Shown here: positions 22,692 to 34,310 of the stretch, in pieces | How positions within the stretch are numbered: position 1 is the stretch's first letter | Layout of the letters: each line of letters begins with the position of its first letter | Assembly: GCA_015143295.1 (NCBI GenBank) | Contig: CM026563.1 | Location: forward strand, 5,766,001-5,830,000 | Source of the DNA: Tetracentron sinense | Taxonomy: Eukaryota; Streptophyta; Magnoliopsida; Trochodendrales; Trochodendraceae | Length of the DNA stretch: 64,000 bases | Reading direction: 5' to 3' | Made by a program: the position numbers and the translations under genes | The notes under the pieces: model-generated | Database searches by the model: none | Told to the model about the DNA's origin: nothing | What the model saw: only the letters and a program-made list of their open reading frames with translations

Positions 22692-23435
22692 GGTGGTGTT
22701 ATGTGCACACCAATATTTGATGACTACACCCCATTTAAAAATTTTCTTATATTTTGAAGTTCTCTATATTTTTATATGTGCACCCCATTTATAATTTTTT
22801 TTATTTTTCAACCTAACTTTTTCTCTATTCGTCATCACCTCTATACGGTCTCACTTAGTCATTATTTCTCTATTAACCAAAATTTTCTCATGGTCTCAGC
22901 TTTTAGTATGACAATTTTGTTTATTTAAATTTTATTTATTTTATTGAAATTTATTTATATAATTTCTCATATGCCTTTGATTTTCTTTGTTTAATCGATA
23001 ACTATTGAAAATTCAATTATTGTTTGAAAATTGTTGATTCTTTGAAATTCCTTCTATTTAAGTTATTGATATTGATAAAATCAGAAGAAAAAAAATAAAA
23101 AAAATAGTCTTATTGAAATTTTTTTACACCACCATAGTGTACTTGCATAGATTATTACCCATAAATATTAAATGAGAAATTTCAACCTTTAATTAAACAA
23201 GTAGTGGTTGCATTATTTATTTTTGGGTAAAGTGACTCTTAAGTGAAAATGAAGCTGACATTACCCTCTATTCTTATAATTAATAAATTTGGAGTTTGGT
23301 GTGTAACTATAAATTTTATAAGTATTTTTTTGATTTTGGTGTGCATTTAAAATTTCAAGAAATTAGTGGTGTGCAGTCATCAATTTTAAAAAATGGGGTG
23401 TAATCATCAAATATTGGTGTGCACCTAACACCACC
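22692..23435. mobile_element. Mutator-type MITE, 744 bp
   Basis: Terminal inverted repeats of about 45 bp begin GGTGGTGTTATGTGCACACC and end with the complement ending TAACACCACC. A perfect 9-bp duplication TTTTTTTTG lies at 22683-22691 and 23436-23444. The inside is AT-rich and non-coding. It lies about 0.2 kb upstream of the first gene's putative promoter. Confidence 0.88.
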
Positions 23436-23607
23436 TTTTTTTTGACGGGGGTAAAGCCCAAAAACGATTAAAGCCAAAGATAGTTACGTCTAACCACAAA
23501 AAAAAGAAAAAAGATGATAGTTACGCACCATACAAAATCTTCGGAAAAGTAAGGAACACGTAAAGTATTTTGTGCGTGACACGTTGCTTGGTTAAAGTAG
23601 TAAAAAA

Positions 23608-23648
23608 ACCGCGTCAAAAAACGCGGTATAAGACCGCACAAACCCTAG
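23608..23648 (+). promoter_or_regulatory. Putative core promoter: CGCG hairpin, TATA box and telo-box
   Basis: ACCGCGT and ACGCGGT (23608-23614 and 23621-23627) form a hairpin and contain CGCG boxes, known plant CAMTA-type sites. TATAAG follows at 23627-23632. AAACCCTAG, a telo-box-like motif common near transcription starts of housekeeping plant genes, lies at 23640-23648. It sits upstream of the untranslated first exon of the gene at 24929. The start site (about 23660) is inferred. Confidence 0.45.
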
Positions 23649-23659
23649 GAGGAGGAAGA

Positions 23660-24928
23660 TCTTTTCATGTGCACCTAACACCACCTCTCTGATAAGAAGC
23701 TTTCCAGGAAGCTGCAGGCCTTTGTCTTTATTTCTAGGGTTCCTCTCTTCTTCATCCTTTTATGGTAATTCTCTGCACTATCCGATCTTTATAGTTTCTC
23801 TTTTATAATTCCTTTCGTTGTTGTTCTTTTGAGGCAATTTCTGTGAATCTGAGCAATATATCCACCTGAGTTGCAACAAATTTTTTGTTTTAACGGAAGA
23901 TATGTAAATTTAGCTGGTTTTCTGAATGATCGGTTTCATCAGATTTACCGGAAATCGAGTAGAGACGGAATCAGAACAGGTGGATTTTCTTTTGGAATAA
24001 TTGATATTCTGTTCTCGTATGGTAGGAAAGATTTGCCCGATCTGCGTATATCCGATTTTCAACGAAGAAAAGTAGTTGTAGATGTGAAAATACTTTGTGG
24101 AATTTTTTTTTTTGATCGGTAAAATACTTTCTGGAATTGCTTTGAGAAGTGAACTTTTAGGGGTATTTGGAAGGTTCAATCGCTTGATTGGAAAGCAATT
24201 TGATTCTCTATTGACAGTTCCTGTATGTTTGTGAACAGTGATTTAGTGTCTTCATGTGCAAGTTTTTAGTACAAGAACCAATTGGTGATGTCTGATTGGG
24301 GAATAGCAACATACCTGGGTTCAAAACCCCTTTTGACCTGCCGGGGATTTGGGTTCAGGCATGGTTGAGTGATTTGCTATTGAATTTTAAAGGGGGTTTA
24401 AATTTATAATAGTATAAATGTCTATGGGTTTTTGAAGGGGAAACAAAGAAACTGGGACTGAATAGAGGAATTATTCCTCACAATTCTACGCAAAGATTGT
24501 GTTCCGACTGTTTATTTACTTTTAGCATCATGCATGATCTGTTGTTGAACTCCTTAATTCTGAGAAATTTTAGTAAAATCATTCCCTCCCATGGATGTTA
24601 CTTGTGTCTTGACATATAAGTGACTTTTAACCAAACCCATAAAGATGGGTTTATTATTCATGGCAGAGAATGTTCATGCTCCAAAGTGCTGATTATATAG
24701 TTTTGTTTCTTTTTCTTCTGCAGGGGTAATAATTTTCATCAGTTCAATCCTTTAACTGCAAAGATTACCAGAATTTGCATAATCTTATATAACCAACAGC
24801 TTGCTTTGCAACCGACATAGAGGGACTTGAAAGTGACTTAAGAAACGTTATCTGGGACTTCGAGACTGGATTATTTTTTACTAGATAACAGGGTTATATC
24901 CTCTTTACTTCTAGAGAATCTCAAAGAC
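23660..24928 (+). other. 5' UTR exons and leader intron of the 24929 gene
   Basis: The first untranslated exon probably ends at 23764 (ATG|GTAATT). The second starts at 24724 (TTCTGCAG|GGG) and has no ATG before 24929, which supports that start. If splicing occurs as read, the junction makes the two-codon upstream frame ATG GGG TAA. The 5' boundary is unknown. Confidence 0.6.
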
Positions 24929-27900
24929 ATGCCAATTTCAGGATGTGAAAAGGTGTTTATTCATTTTTTCTATTTTACTACTAAATAAAATTGGGGAAGT
25001 AAATGGAATTTATTTTTTCTTGAATATTGATTAATCAATTTTCTATTGGCAGCCTGGGTTTAAACCCCTTGCTCCTAGTGAATCTGTTGTAGGTGTGCCT
25101 ATCAAGAAAAGAAGGTTCCCGTTTGTTCGGCTTCCATCACCTCCATCTCAAATGCTAGCTTCACCCCTAGAGGACCCTAATCTGCTTCAGAAAGAAAAGT
25201 CTAACTCAAAGCAAGTGACATCTCCTTCAAACTCAGGTGGTGCAACAGAGGTCTCTGGCATTGCTGATACCGAGGAAAAAAATTTCCCGGGAAAAAAGGA
25301 AGAAGGTTATGCTGATAAAAATGTTAACCTGGTTCAGAGCAAGGTTAACCCCCCCAGACTTGATGTTGGGGAATTGAATCTTACAATGGCCACTGATTCT
25401 TGGGTTGAAACGGATAATGAAGGGAAACATTTGCTTGCTGATAGATCTGCATTCAAAAAAATTCCGGAAAATACTGAGCTGCAATTAGCACTAAATGAAA
25501 CTCTTGCACTGCAAATAGGAGATGTTATAATCGGCAAACCAAAACTTAAGGGGGATGGCAAATCTAAAATTTCTAAAACACTGGGAAATACTGAATCGTT
25601 ATTAGCTCCAGAACAACTTTTGGTTCCGACAGTGGCAGGTCAAAATAATCTTCAGAGGAGAAATAATGATGCCGAGTCAAAGATTGATGGCAGTCATCTG
25701 CGTCCGAACAGGTCAAACTGGGATTTGAATACCATGATGGACACATGGGAGGGCTCTATGAATGATGCGGCTACAGCTCATGGAGCAATGGGTATTGGTG
25801 GGTTGGATGCAGCTGGCTTAGACCGTAAAAATCCTGTGACAGGCTCAATAAAAATGGGTTTCAGGGAACGAGAAGGCAATGGTGTTGCTTCAGGAAAACA
25901 GATCTTTGAAGAGAGTGAAAACAGATCCAAGTTACCCAGCTTGTTAACACCTCCTGGCCAACAATGCAAGTCTGAGGATCTTCTTCATCTACGCCTTAGT
26001 CCATCGTGTCTCCAGTCAAGCTTCAGTCAGGAATATTCAAGTCCATCAACAAAAATAAATTCAAAGAAAGTTCCAGCTGATCTGAGCTTGTCTGGGGTGG
26101 TGTCGCCAACTAGCAATTTGAATTATTTGGGTGCTGGAATTGTGAAGTCTGAACCATTTATTGAGGGCTGTGAACAGGATTTCAAGAGAGCTAAAGTGAG
26201 CCCTCAGGAATTAGTAGATTTTGGAACCATAAAGCCTGAACAGGTTGAGGCGAGTGACCAAGAATCTGTAAAATCATTGAAGAGCAGCTTGAAATTGGCT
26301 GATGATAGACCTGTAAAATCTGAATCAGATAAATTAATACCAGAAACCTTCAGGACAGTAAAAGGGATATCACAGCAATCAGACCACCCCACTTGTGCCA
26401 CGGAGGTGCCCAAGAGTGGGGATGCATTACACTGTTTGGCTGATGGTATTTGTACCATGGCTATGCCTATTACTGGACGGGGTTCAGGTCCTTCAGGGTC
26501 TTTTACTTGTGCAATGGGGTTGTCTATTAGTGGCGAGGTATCAAGCCATTCAGAATTTCCTAGTACCAAGGGAGTAAATGATATTGAGGAGGCACCCCAG
26601 GAAGCACGGGAAATTGCTGGGCGAGCCACTTCAGATATGGTGTCTAAATCTGTGAATCCTGATTCTAAAGAATCAAAGATTACTGATGATATGATTAATG
26701 CTGAAAGAACAGAAGTCTTAGATGGTTCGATTACTGAATCGCCCAGATTAAAGCTGAAGGATGAGCTTCACATGGTTTCACATGATAACAGTGAGGTAGC
26801 TGAAAGTGATGAGGAAAAGCTTGACATATCAGCTGATATGGGAGATGATTCTTACGGTACTGATTCTGAATCTTATGGTGATCATACAGTAGGCCCTCCT
26901 GTAGATATGGGGGCTAAACAACATGGTGGTGATGACGATGACTACGAAGATGGTGAGGTTCGAGAACCATTGGTGCATACTGCAACTGAAGGTGCTGTGT
27001 GCAAGGAAAGAGAAGCCGGATATGTGAATAATTGGGAATCAGATGATAGGAACGCTGATTTTTCTGGTTTAACTGATAATGATAATCTTGCTCCATCATA
27101 TGTTGTGGACAGAGACATTAAAATAGAAGATCCTGTTGAAAGAAAGGAAGCTTATTCTAGTGGAGTATGTGATGACATTATGCGTAACGAGAACAACGAT
27201 GGGAACATCAACAAAGTTGCATGTTTGCCAGGAATAGTGGCAGTTGAATTTCCAACTACTGGATATGGCAAGAAGAGGCTTGTTAAGGCCACTAAAATTA
27301 AACCATTGAACCTCTCAGGAAAGGAAAATGACCCAAAAGGCAATGAAAGAGAGTTATCATCTGATCAAGCACTTGGTGCAAGTCAAGGAACTGCCACAGG
27401 GGATGGTCAGAGTGAACCGGAGAATTTCAAGGGAACTGTCCTGGTGGAGACCAGCGATTCAATTCTCCCTAAGACGGAAGCATCTATAAATGACAATGAA
27501 GCAGTTAAAGATGCCAACGGTAGAGGTAACCGGAGCCGGATTATAAATTTGGCTCGAGCTTCTAATGGGCCATCATCGAGTAGAATGAGATCTATTCCTG
27601 TCAGGTCATTACCATCAAGAACTGAGAAGGAAAAATTTGCTGATTTGTTTCTCAGGGGAGATAAATTACATCCCCGAGGGAGTAGGTAATACCCTATTAA
27701 TGTTAGCTGTTGCTTTAGCATTTTTCATATAGATGCACGGTTATTTTATTTTTCATTCCTTGTCATTTTTCATCCCTTGTCATTTTTCAGATGTGAAAGC
27801 TATATGGATGTTCCCTGCAAATTAGAAAGAGAGAGAAATCAAGATCATCGAGTCAGAAACTCTGGGCCGGAATTTATGCATGGCAGAAGAAGGGTCGGCC

Positions 27901-29138
27901 GACCAGACACTTTACGTGGCAATTGGGATTCTGACCATGACTTCATCCCAGATAATTATAATGGTCCGACTGGTTTTCGTTTCCCTAGGCCAAAAAATGC
28001 AACTGTGAGGCTTGATTGTGATGGTTATATTATTGGACCAGATTGTAGTATTGTGGGTGCTGGGAGGGGAGAGAGGAAGCCCTTAATTGATGAATTGCCA
28101 CATTTCCGTCATCTTCCCTCGAGGAGGCGTTCACCTGGAGGGAGAGGAAGGCCTGTGACACACGGTGTTCAAATGGTTCGCAGACCTCCTAGAGATATTA
28201 GCCCAGATAGATGTGTTGGTGGAGGTGGTTCTGATTTAGTTAGACTGAGGCACGAAGCTAAATTCATAAGGGGTCCGCCAGATGACATGATGGATTCTGT
28301 GTTTTCGCATCCACAGTATGAGCGTGTAGATGACCCTTTTGTCCATGAGGACAGGAGCTTTTCACCTATTCAGAGGAGGGGCCCTCCACATATACCTCGA
28401 ATTCGCTCAAAATCTCCAAGGTCCAGACCAGACGCTCCAGGCCCATGGTCATCTCCTAGACGAAGATCTCCTGATGGGTTTGATGGACATCCTGAGCTGA
28501 CCCATCAGAGATCTCCAGCAGTTTATAGGATTGAGAGGATGAGATCTCATAATCAACGTAATTGTTTCCCTGAAGATATGGTGGCTAGAAGGCATGGTTC
28601 CCCTCCTTACTTGTCCCGTCTATCTAATGATGTAAGACACGATCAGCCAAGGTCATTCGTACCCAATAGGAGCCCTTCTGGCAGGGTTTTACCGAGAGGC
28701 ACCAGGAGGTTTGATATTATAGATCCTCGAGAAAGGACAGAAAGTGACGACTACTTTGGTGAACCTTTGCATTTTGGTCGGTTTCATAAGCTTGGAGGTG
28801 ATGGAGGTGTTGGTGAGAGAGAGAAATGTAGTGAAAGACGTGAACCTGTTCGTTCTATCCGGCCTCCTTATAACAATGCTGATGTCGAGAACTTTGGTTT
28901 TAATGTGGAAGATGGTCCTAGGCCTTACATATACTGTCCAGAAGCCGACACAGAGTTTCACGAAAGAGGCAGCTCAAGGGAAAGAGAATTTGACAGGCGG
29001 ATTAAAAATCGATCTGGGATTGCTCCTAGGAGAACAAGAAGCACTGAAGAGCAAGAAGAAAATTACAGGCATGGTGGGCAGGTGTGGCACGATGCTGGTT
29101 TTGATGATGTGTCCAGAGTGAAAAGGAGAAGATTCTGA
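24929..29138 (+). CDS. Conserved plant nuclear protein of unknown function, 1334 aa
   Basis: Three coding exons: 24929-24952, 25053-27685, 27791-29138. All junctions are GT-AG and in phase, and the total is 4005 bases including stop. The protein starts MPISGCEKPGFKPLAP and has a basic motif VPIKKRRFP (residues 23-31, a nuclear-signal candidate) followed by a Pro/Ser segment. The long middle is Ser/Asp/Glu-rich and probably disordered, with four psi-K-x-E sites (VKSE about 372 and 428, IKPE about 401, IKIE about 698) and an acidic DDDDYEDGEVREPL (about 635-648). The last 450 residues are Arg-rich with many RSP/RRSP motifs and end VSRVKRRRF. I recall this architecture from unannotated plant proteins but not a defined family. 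RNA-processing association is only a guess from the Arg/Ser composition. The open frame is intact throughout. Confidence 0.9.
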
Positions 29139-31964
29139 TAATATTTATATGCCAAGGCTTAGATTAGGGATGTGGAGATTCAGTGGGGGTATAGGAGACT
29201 TACATAAATAGTTCTGTTAATCTGCATCCCGGAATAAGGATAGTAATTTATTTGACTGGAACTCAGAACAAGTTTCTAATTATTATACGCAGTTCTTAAT
29301 GAAGTTCTCAAAGTAAGTAATGCAGATGCTCTCCTGCTGATCAATTTGTGAAGAGAATTCATCTTGGCCTTTGGGTGAAACCAACTGGCTGGCTGGTGCT
29401 CTTATTGGGTCTGTTCATTACACATAGTTTCTATTTCTTCGGGAGACATATTGCCAGGTCCTTTTGTACCTAATCATGCGGTATTTGCTACAGTATCTCA
29501 GGTTCCCATTACCAAGTTTTTGTACCGTCGTATATTATGTTGGCAATAACCTATATCTAAGGACCGATTTCGGCGAAGTGAGACCATTTAAATTCTTGAA
29601 TGGTGACCCTCCTTTTAGTGTCCTCAGCTTTACACAGTTGGGATAGTTGGCGGGCCAGAGAAGATCACAAAGAGCCCTTTGAACTACTTTCCAGTCATCA
29701 AGAACCTCTTAATGGTGTAAATAGCTTTGCATCCGTCTTAATAACCTTTGCACATCTGTACTCTATGATGTCTGGTTTATATAATTACTCACTCTGCCTT
29801 CATGCATTCCTCTGACTATGTCCTTCAGATCCCTGAGCTTCAACTATGTCCCAGGATCTATAAGGTCCGCAATTCATGTGGCTGATGAACAGGGTAAAGT
29901 TGGTTGATGTATGTTTCTGTGGTGATGCAGGAGTTCTTAGCAGATCTATTCTCTACATAATCTGCTTTAATTGAGTTGTTGAACTTTACATGCTTGCATG
30001 GTGCTTGAATTCTGATGGTCCCAACAGGATCTATTACAGATGGATTCTGACTTGGTCACACTTGACATGGTATCTTCTTGAATCTAAGTCTATGATTATG
30101 ATCTACATGTTATAGCAGTGATTTGTGGGGTCAAATGGCAGCCTCCTTATGTGATTCCATGATCTGTCTTGCATCAAGAGCAGTTATGGGTTCAGATTGT
30201 TGAAGGCAAATTGAAGAAGTCATACAGATTCTCCATGGCTTACCTGTGGGTGTTTTTGCTTCTGGAAGGTTGAGGTTCATAGAAGGCAATAGCATATCTT
30301 GGCATGAACTGTTCAGATGTGCTCTGTTGTCCTACACTAATCTGGCATGTGCTGTGTTCCCTGCTGGACCAAATTTTGGAACCTCGTTCTAAGGGTCAGC
30401 TACCTCAGTTCACTATTACTGACAAAGAAAATTGAAGAGTCTATTGGCTGTATCAAGAGGTGGAGGATGAGTTGGACTGTTGAATTTCATTTGGATACCA
30501 GCTTTTGCTAGAAAACTGTGCCCATAGTGGCAATGGGAAAACAGAGCTTTCCATATGCTTGATCTGTTTATGAGCAGTGGTTTGCAAATGCTGGCGACCT
30601 TTGTAATAATGTGTTTCATATGCGGTCATTGTTGTCATTCAACTGATTTGAAGTTGTGCCTTGATCTAGCCATGTGAATGATATCTTCGCATGGGCTTAT
30701 GGCAACAGAACGTGGACTTATGAGATAACATGGCCAATGAAGGAGGGTGTTTTTCTGGGCCCTCTCAGAGGAGAACTTGTGCCAAGTTCCTGAACAAGTT
30801 AATTATGCCTGATGCCTCAGAAGTTTGTGGACCGGGAGGATGAGTTTTTTTGTGACCTAAGTTTGAGCTGCTATAATGTGTGATCATTTTGCCTTGGTGA
30901 TCCTCATGTGTTTTGCAGGAGCATGCAGTGATTTCTTCCTACTCCAGCAAGGATGTGGCCATGTTCTGATGTCCTGTAGCCTACTAAAAACAACTACTTT
31001 ACTTCTCTAATTCTAAGCACATTGCAGGCTAGCATGTTTGCAAACGTCTAAGTGCTGCTTGGTATTTTGAGGCCCAGGGTTTGACAGCAATTTTGTTTTT
31101 GTTATTTCAGTAGTGTCATATATGGCACTTGTGCAGACTGGCAGTGGAACTGGTAATTTGCACTCTAGCTCAAATTTAATCTTTGCCCTGGCTTAGTTAT
31201 TATATGACTACAAACTGGTGATATCACTTCTACATAATCTGGTTCAATTCCTGCAAAGCCAATTGCTAAACCATGGAATTTATGGATTTGGGTTACTTGC
31301 TCCCTGTTTTACGTGTTTTGAGGTTACAGAAATTCCGGTTCATTGATGAGCTTTATCGTTTTCTCTTCTTCTGTGTTTTAATATCTATGAGATATGAGAA
31401 AAGAAGTGAAAAAAAAAGGAAAACTGTCCTGAAAGTAAAGATGTGGAAAAAAAAGTGATGAAGGAAAAAAAAAAAGGGTAGCTACCCTGAAAGTATAGAG
31501 CTATGGAACGGTTTGAACCCAGGTAGTGGTTCCGAAACCAAACCAGCTTTACTAACTTCGCAAGATGACATACTTAATATACTGAAGTCTGGAATTGTGT
31601 AGGGTACTAAAACTGAAAGATGAATGGTGTATTTGGGATCTTCTAGCTTTCACACTTCTGATTTGACTCTGCTTTTGAACGTCCCAAGCTTCAGGAATTT
31701 CTTATCGTGATTGGTCGGTTGCAGCAGGCATAAGTAGTATGAACAATTAATTGGGTTAACCAAAACCTCGGTTAAGAGATCCAATCTTTGGGTGTGGATT
31801 ATGTCTAGTGGATAATTGATACAGGAAATAGCTAAATTGTTAAAGGGTGCTGGGAGAATCAAATGGAAATGAAACCTGGAGAATCAGAGATCACCCTGGT
31901 AATGAAGAGGTTATGTGGGTCATCATGTCAGTGTGGGTATTGCGTGGTTTCATATGCAGGAATG
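29139..31964 (+). other. 3' UTR and downstream flank, no further gene seen
   Basis: This is low-repeat, T-rich sequence without long frames. The early part is presumably the 3' UTR of the preceding gene. Its transcript-like composition up to about 31.3 kb would allow a long or alternative 3' end or a non-coding RNA, but nothing in the sequence proves it. Confidence 0.45.
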
Positions 31965-32166
31965 GGGATTAGAACCGTCTTGCTCTTGGTGGGCTTTCGA
32001 CATGTGGATATAAAAAGGGGAGAAGATGTCAAATGGAGAGAAGTCAAAAAAACAAGAGAGAAAATGAAATGACTAATCCCCTTTTTTATCACCACATGTC
32101 GGACTAGTTGTACATAGGCAAGACAGACGGTTTTGGTCTTGCGAGAGCAAGACCAAATCCAATCCC
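31965..32166. mobile_element. Mutator-type MITE, 202 bp
   Basis: The ends GGGATTAGAACCG and CCAAATCCAATCCC are flanked by GCAGGAATG (31956-31964) and ACAGGAATG (32167-32175), 8 of 9 identical. The centre has GACATGTGG and CCACATGTCGG in inverted arrangement and GGGGAGAAG...GTCAAATGG motifs shared with the element at 20734, so the two are probably one family. A small hairpin (GGTCTTGC/GCAAGACC) lies near the right end. Confidence 0.7.
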
Positions 32167-32175
32167 ACAGGAATG

Positions 32176-33689
32176 CTATCCCCATCAGCAAAATTAAAAA
32201 AAGTTTGGTACTCTTACTGTTGAAGTGGCATGTTATATCTCGTTACATGTGCAACCAGTTAAAAAGGACAAGTTATGTACTCTCACTGTTGAAATAGCTT
32301 ACCCAACATTCTCTTTTTCTAGTCTTACTGTGGAAATGACTTACCTGACTTTATCTTTTTCTTTTAAGGTTGCTTCTTCAATCGATTGAGAAACCTAACC
32401 TTTAAAAAGTAACTACCAGTTTTGCTTTGTCGGTGAGAATTTGGAATTCAGATGACATACAAAAATATATATTACGATGATATGATCCGATTTCCTATGG
32501 ATATGATAATGTACACAACTATCGCTTGCTCCAATGGTAGGGTGGGGCCTCTCTTATGAGAGAGGCCACAAGATCTATTTCCGATGGGTGATGTCTTACA
32601 AAGAGTTTCATTTCCTCTTACTAATTATTAATTTAATTGATTTAATTTAATTGAAAATTTGAATGACACTCATTGCCAACTCCCTCCGAGCGTGGTTTAA
32701 GGCTTGATCGTCGATATGAGGAGATCTTGGAATAAGCTCAAAGAGTGACACATTCCAAAGTTAGAGATGTCACAGAGGGAGATGCAGCGCTAGTCCACAC
32801 ATCTGCCCACTAACAATGCTAATCACTCTATCAAAATGCAAAAGATCATTTGAAACTTTGGCTTCGGGTTGGGGCAACAGTGCCTTTACTTTCATTTTAT
32901 TTTTTAACCCTAAATAAAATAAAAAATCAACCAGTCACATACTAAGCATAGTCATTGAACCAACGGTTTGGGTAATTATTTCACAAAAGTCATAGGTATT
33001 TAACCTGAGAGTGCCAAAAGCAAAGGCAGTTTCACTTGAAAGAAAGCCCAAACGAGATTCTACAAAGGGGGACCCGGATCCAGAAGTATGAAACATTTTC
33101 TTTTTCAAGTGAAATCCCCTAATATGTATGAAAAAGTGTAAAAGTGCTTTTATTGTTATGGAATAAGAAGCATTCGTATTTTAATGCACATCTTTAATTT
33201 ATTCGGAGCTTTGCTCATAGATAAAATTAATGTAAAGGCATGGCCCCACTGAATTACGGGTGTATTTGAGCCGAGCTTACTGCTTGATTTGAGCTAAAAT
33301 GTTTAGGTTTGAACTTTGCTTGATTGAACTTAGATCTCCATTCGAGTTTGAATTTTATTCAAGCCGAGCTGAGGTTGGTTCAAGCTTGATTCATGGATTT
33401 TTTTTTATTTGATATGATTTAAAAAAAATTATTATTAAGTTATAAAAATTACTGTAATTTAATACATCTATACACAAAAATGAAATTATGGGATAGTCCT
33501 TCAATCTAGAGTAGAGAGCTAGGATTCCAATTTTTGCTTTTAACTTCTTAACTCTTTTGCTGTTATTATTATCTCTTAAAATTGATTTGTAATAAATTAA
33601 TTTTTTTTTATAATCTATGATTAAGAAAATTAAATTATTATTTATATTAATATAAATAATATTACTACAAAATATTATATATATATATA
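32176..33689. other. Intergenic spacer
   Basis: I see no gene. From about 33250 the sequence has GAGCCGAGCTT- and TTGAGC-type repeats that resume at about 33990-34130, so the Helitron at 33690 appears to sit inside an older repeat. A TA-rich tract borders the Helitron. Confidence 0.5.
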
Positions 33690-33961
33690 CTAGCGGGTGG
33701 CACGTGCGATGCACGTGAGAGCGAGGGGAGGAGTTAACCATAGTTAATAGGAGTTAAAAAGGACACGTGTTAACTCGGAGGGAACTCTCCCCGAGTTCAA
33801 TCGCGATTGGCTGTGATTCTATTATTTAAATAGATAGATGAGTAAGGGGTAGTTTGGGAATTAAAATAAAACATTAAATCAAAGTTTTATTTTATATGAG
33901 GGTAAATTAGGAATTTTAGAAAAATCTGGCTACGCCTATCTCTCCTATTATAATAGTAAAG

Positions 33962-33962
<1 letters not shown>
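33690..33962 (-). mobile_element. Short non-autonomous Helitron, 273 bp
   Basis: Read on the minus strand it begins TCTTTACTATTATAATAGG and ends CTAG. A perfect 7-bp stem hairpin (CACGTGC, loop ATC, GCACGTG; plus-strand 33701-33717) lies 7 bases before the CTAG end. It is inserted between A and T with no target duplication. These are the standard Helitron end rules (5' TC, 3' hairpin plus CTRR, AT target). It carries no RepHel gene. It contains ATCGCGATTGG, ACACGTGTTAAC and GTTAACCATAGTTAA blocks shared with the MITE at 22332. Confidence 0.85.
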
Positions 33963-33992
<30 letters not shown>

Positions 33993-34310
33993 AGCTGAAT
34001 CACATAGGATTTGACTTGAGGTTAACTTGTTTAAACATTTAAACTCAAATAAAAGCTAAACTAGGCTTGATTCGTGAGTTTAAACTTAGTAGAATGAACC
34101 TCGAGTGAATGGAGTTGAGTTGATAAGCTAACTTGACTTTTTTTTTTGGTTGAAATGATATCATGTAACTAACACACACATCCAAACCTAAGGTAGCCAT
34201 AAGGTAAGTCCATGCAATTACTCCAAAATGACTTATCTTAAGGAAGGTTGATGACCCCTTATACACCCCGTCAAAGTCCAATTCCCAACCAAACCCTGGA
34301 TAAACCCTAA

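Noticed and set aside
27407..27721. 104-codon minus-strand frame
   Set aside because: Shadow of the second exon of the 24929 gene, which has clear splice structure and codon logic on the plus strand.
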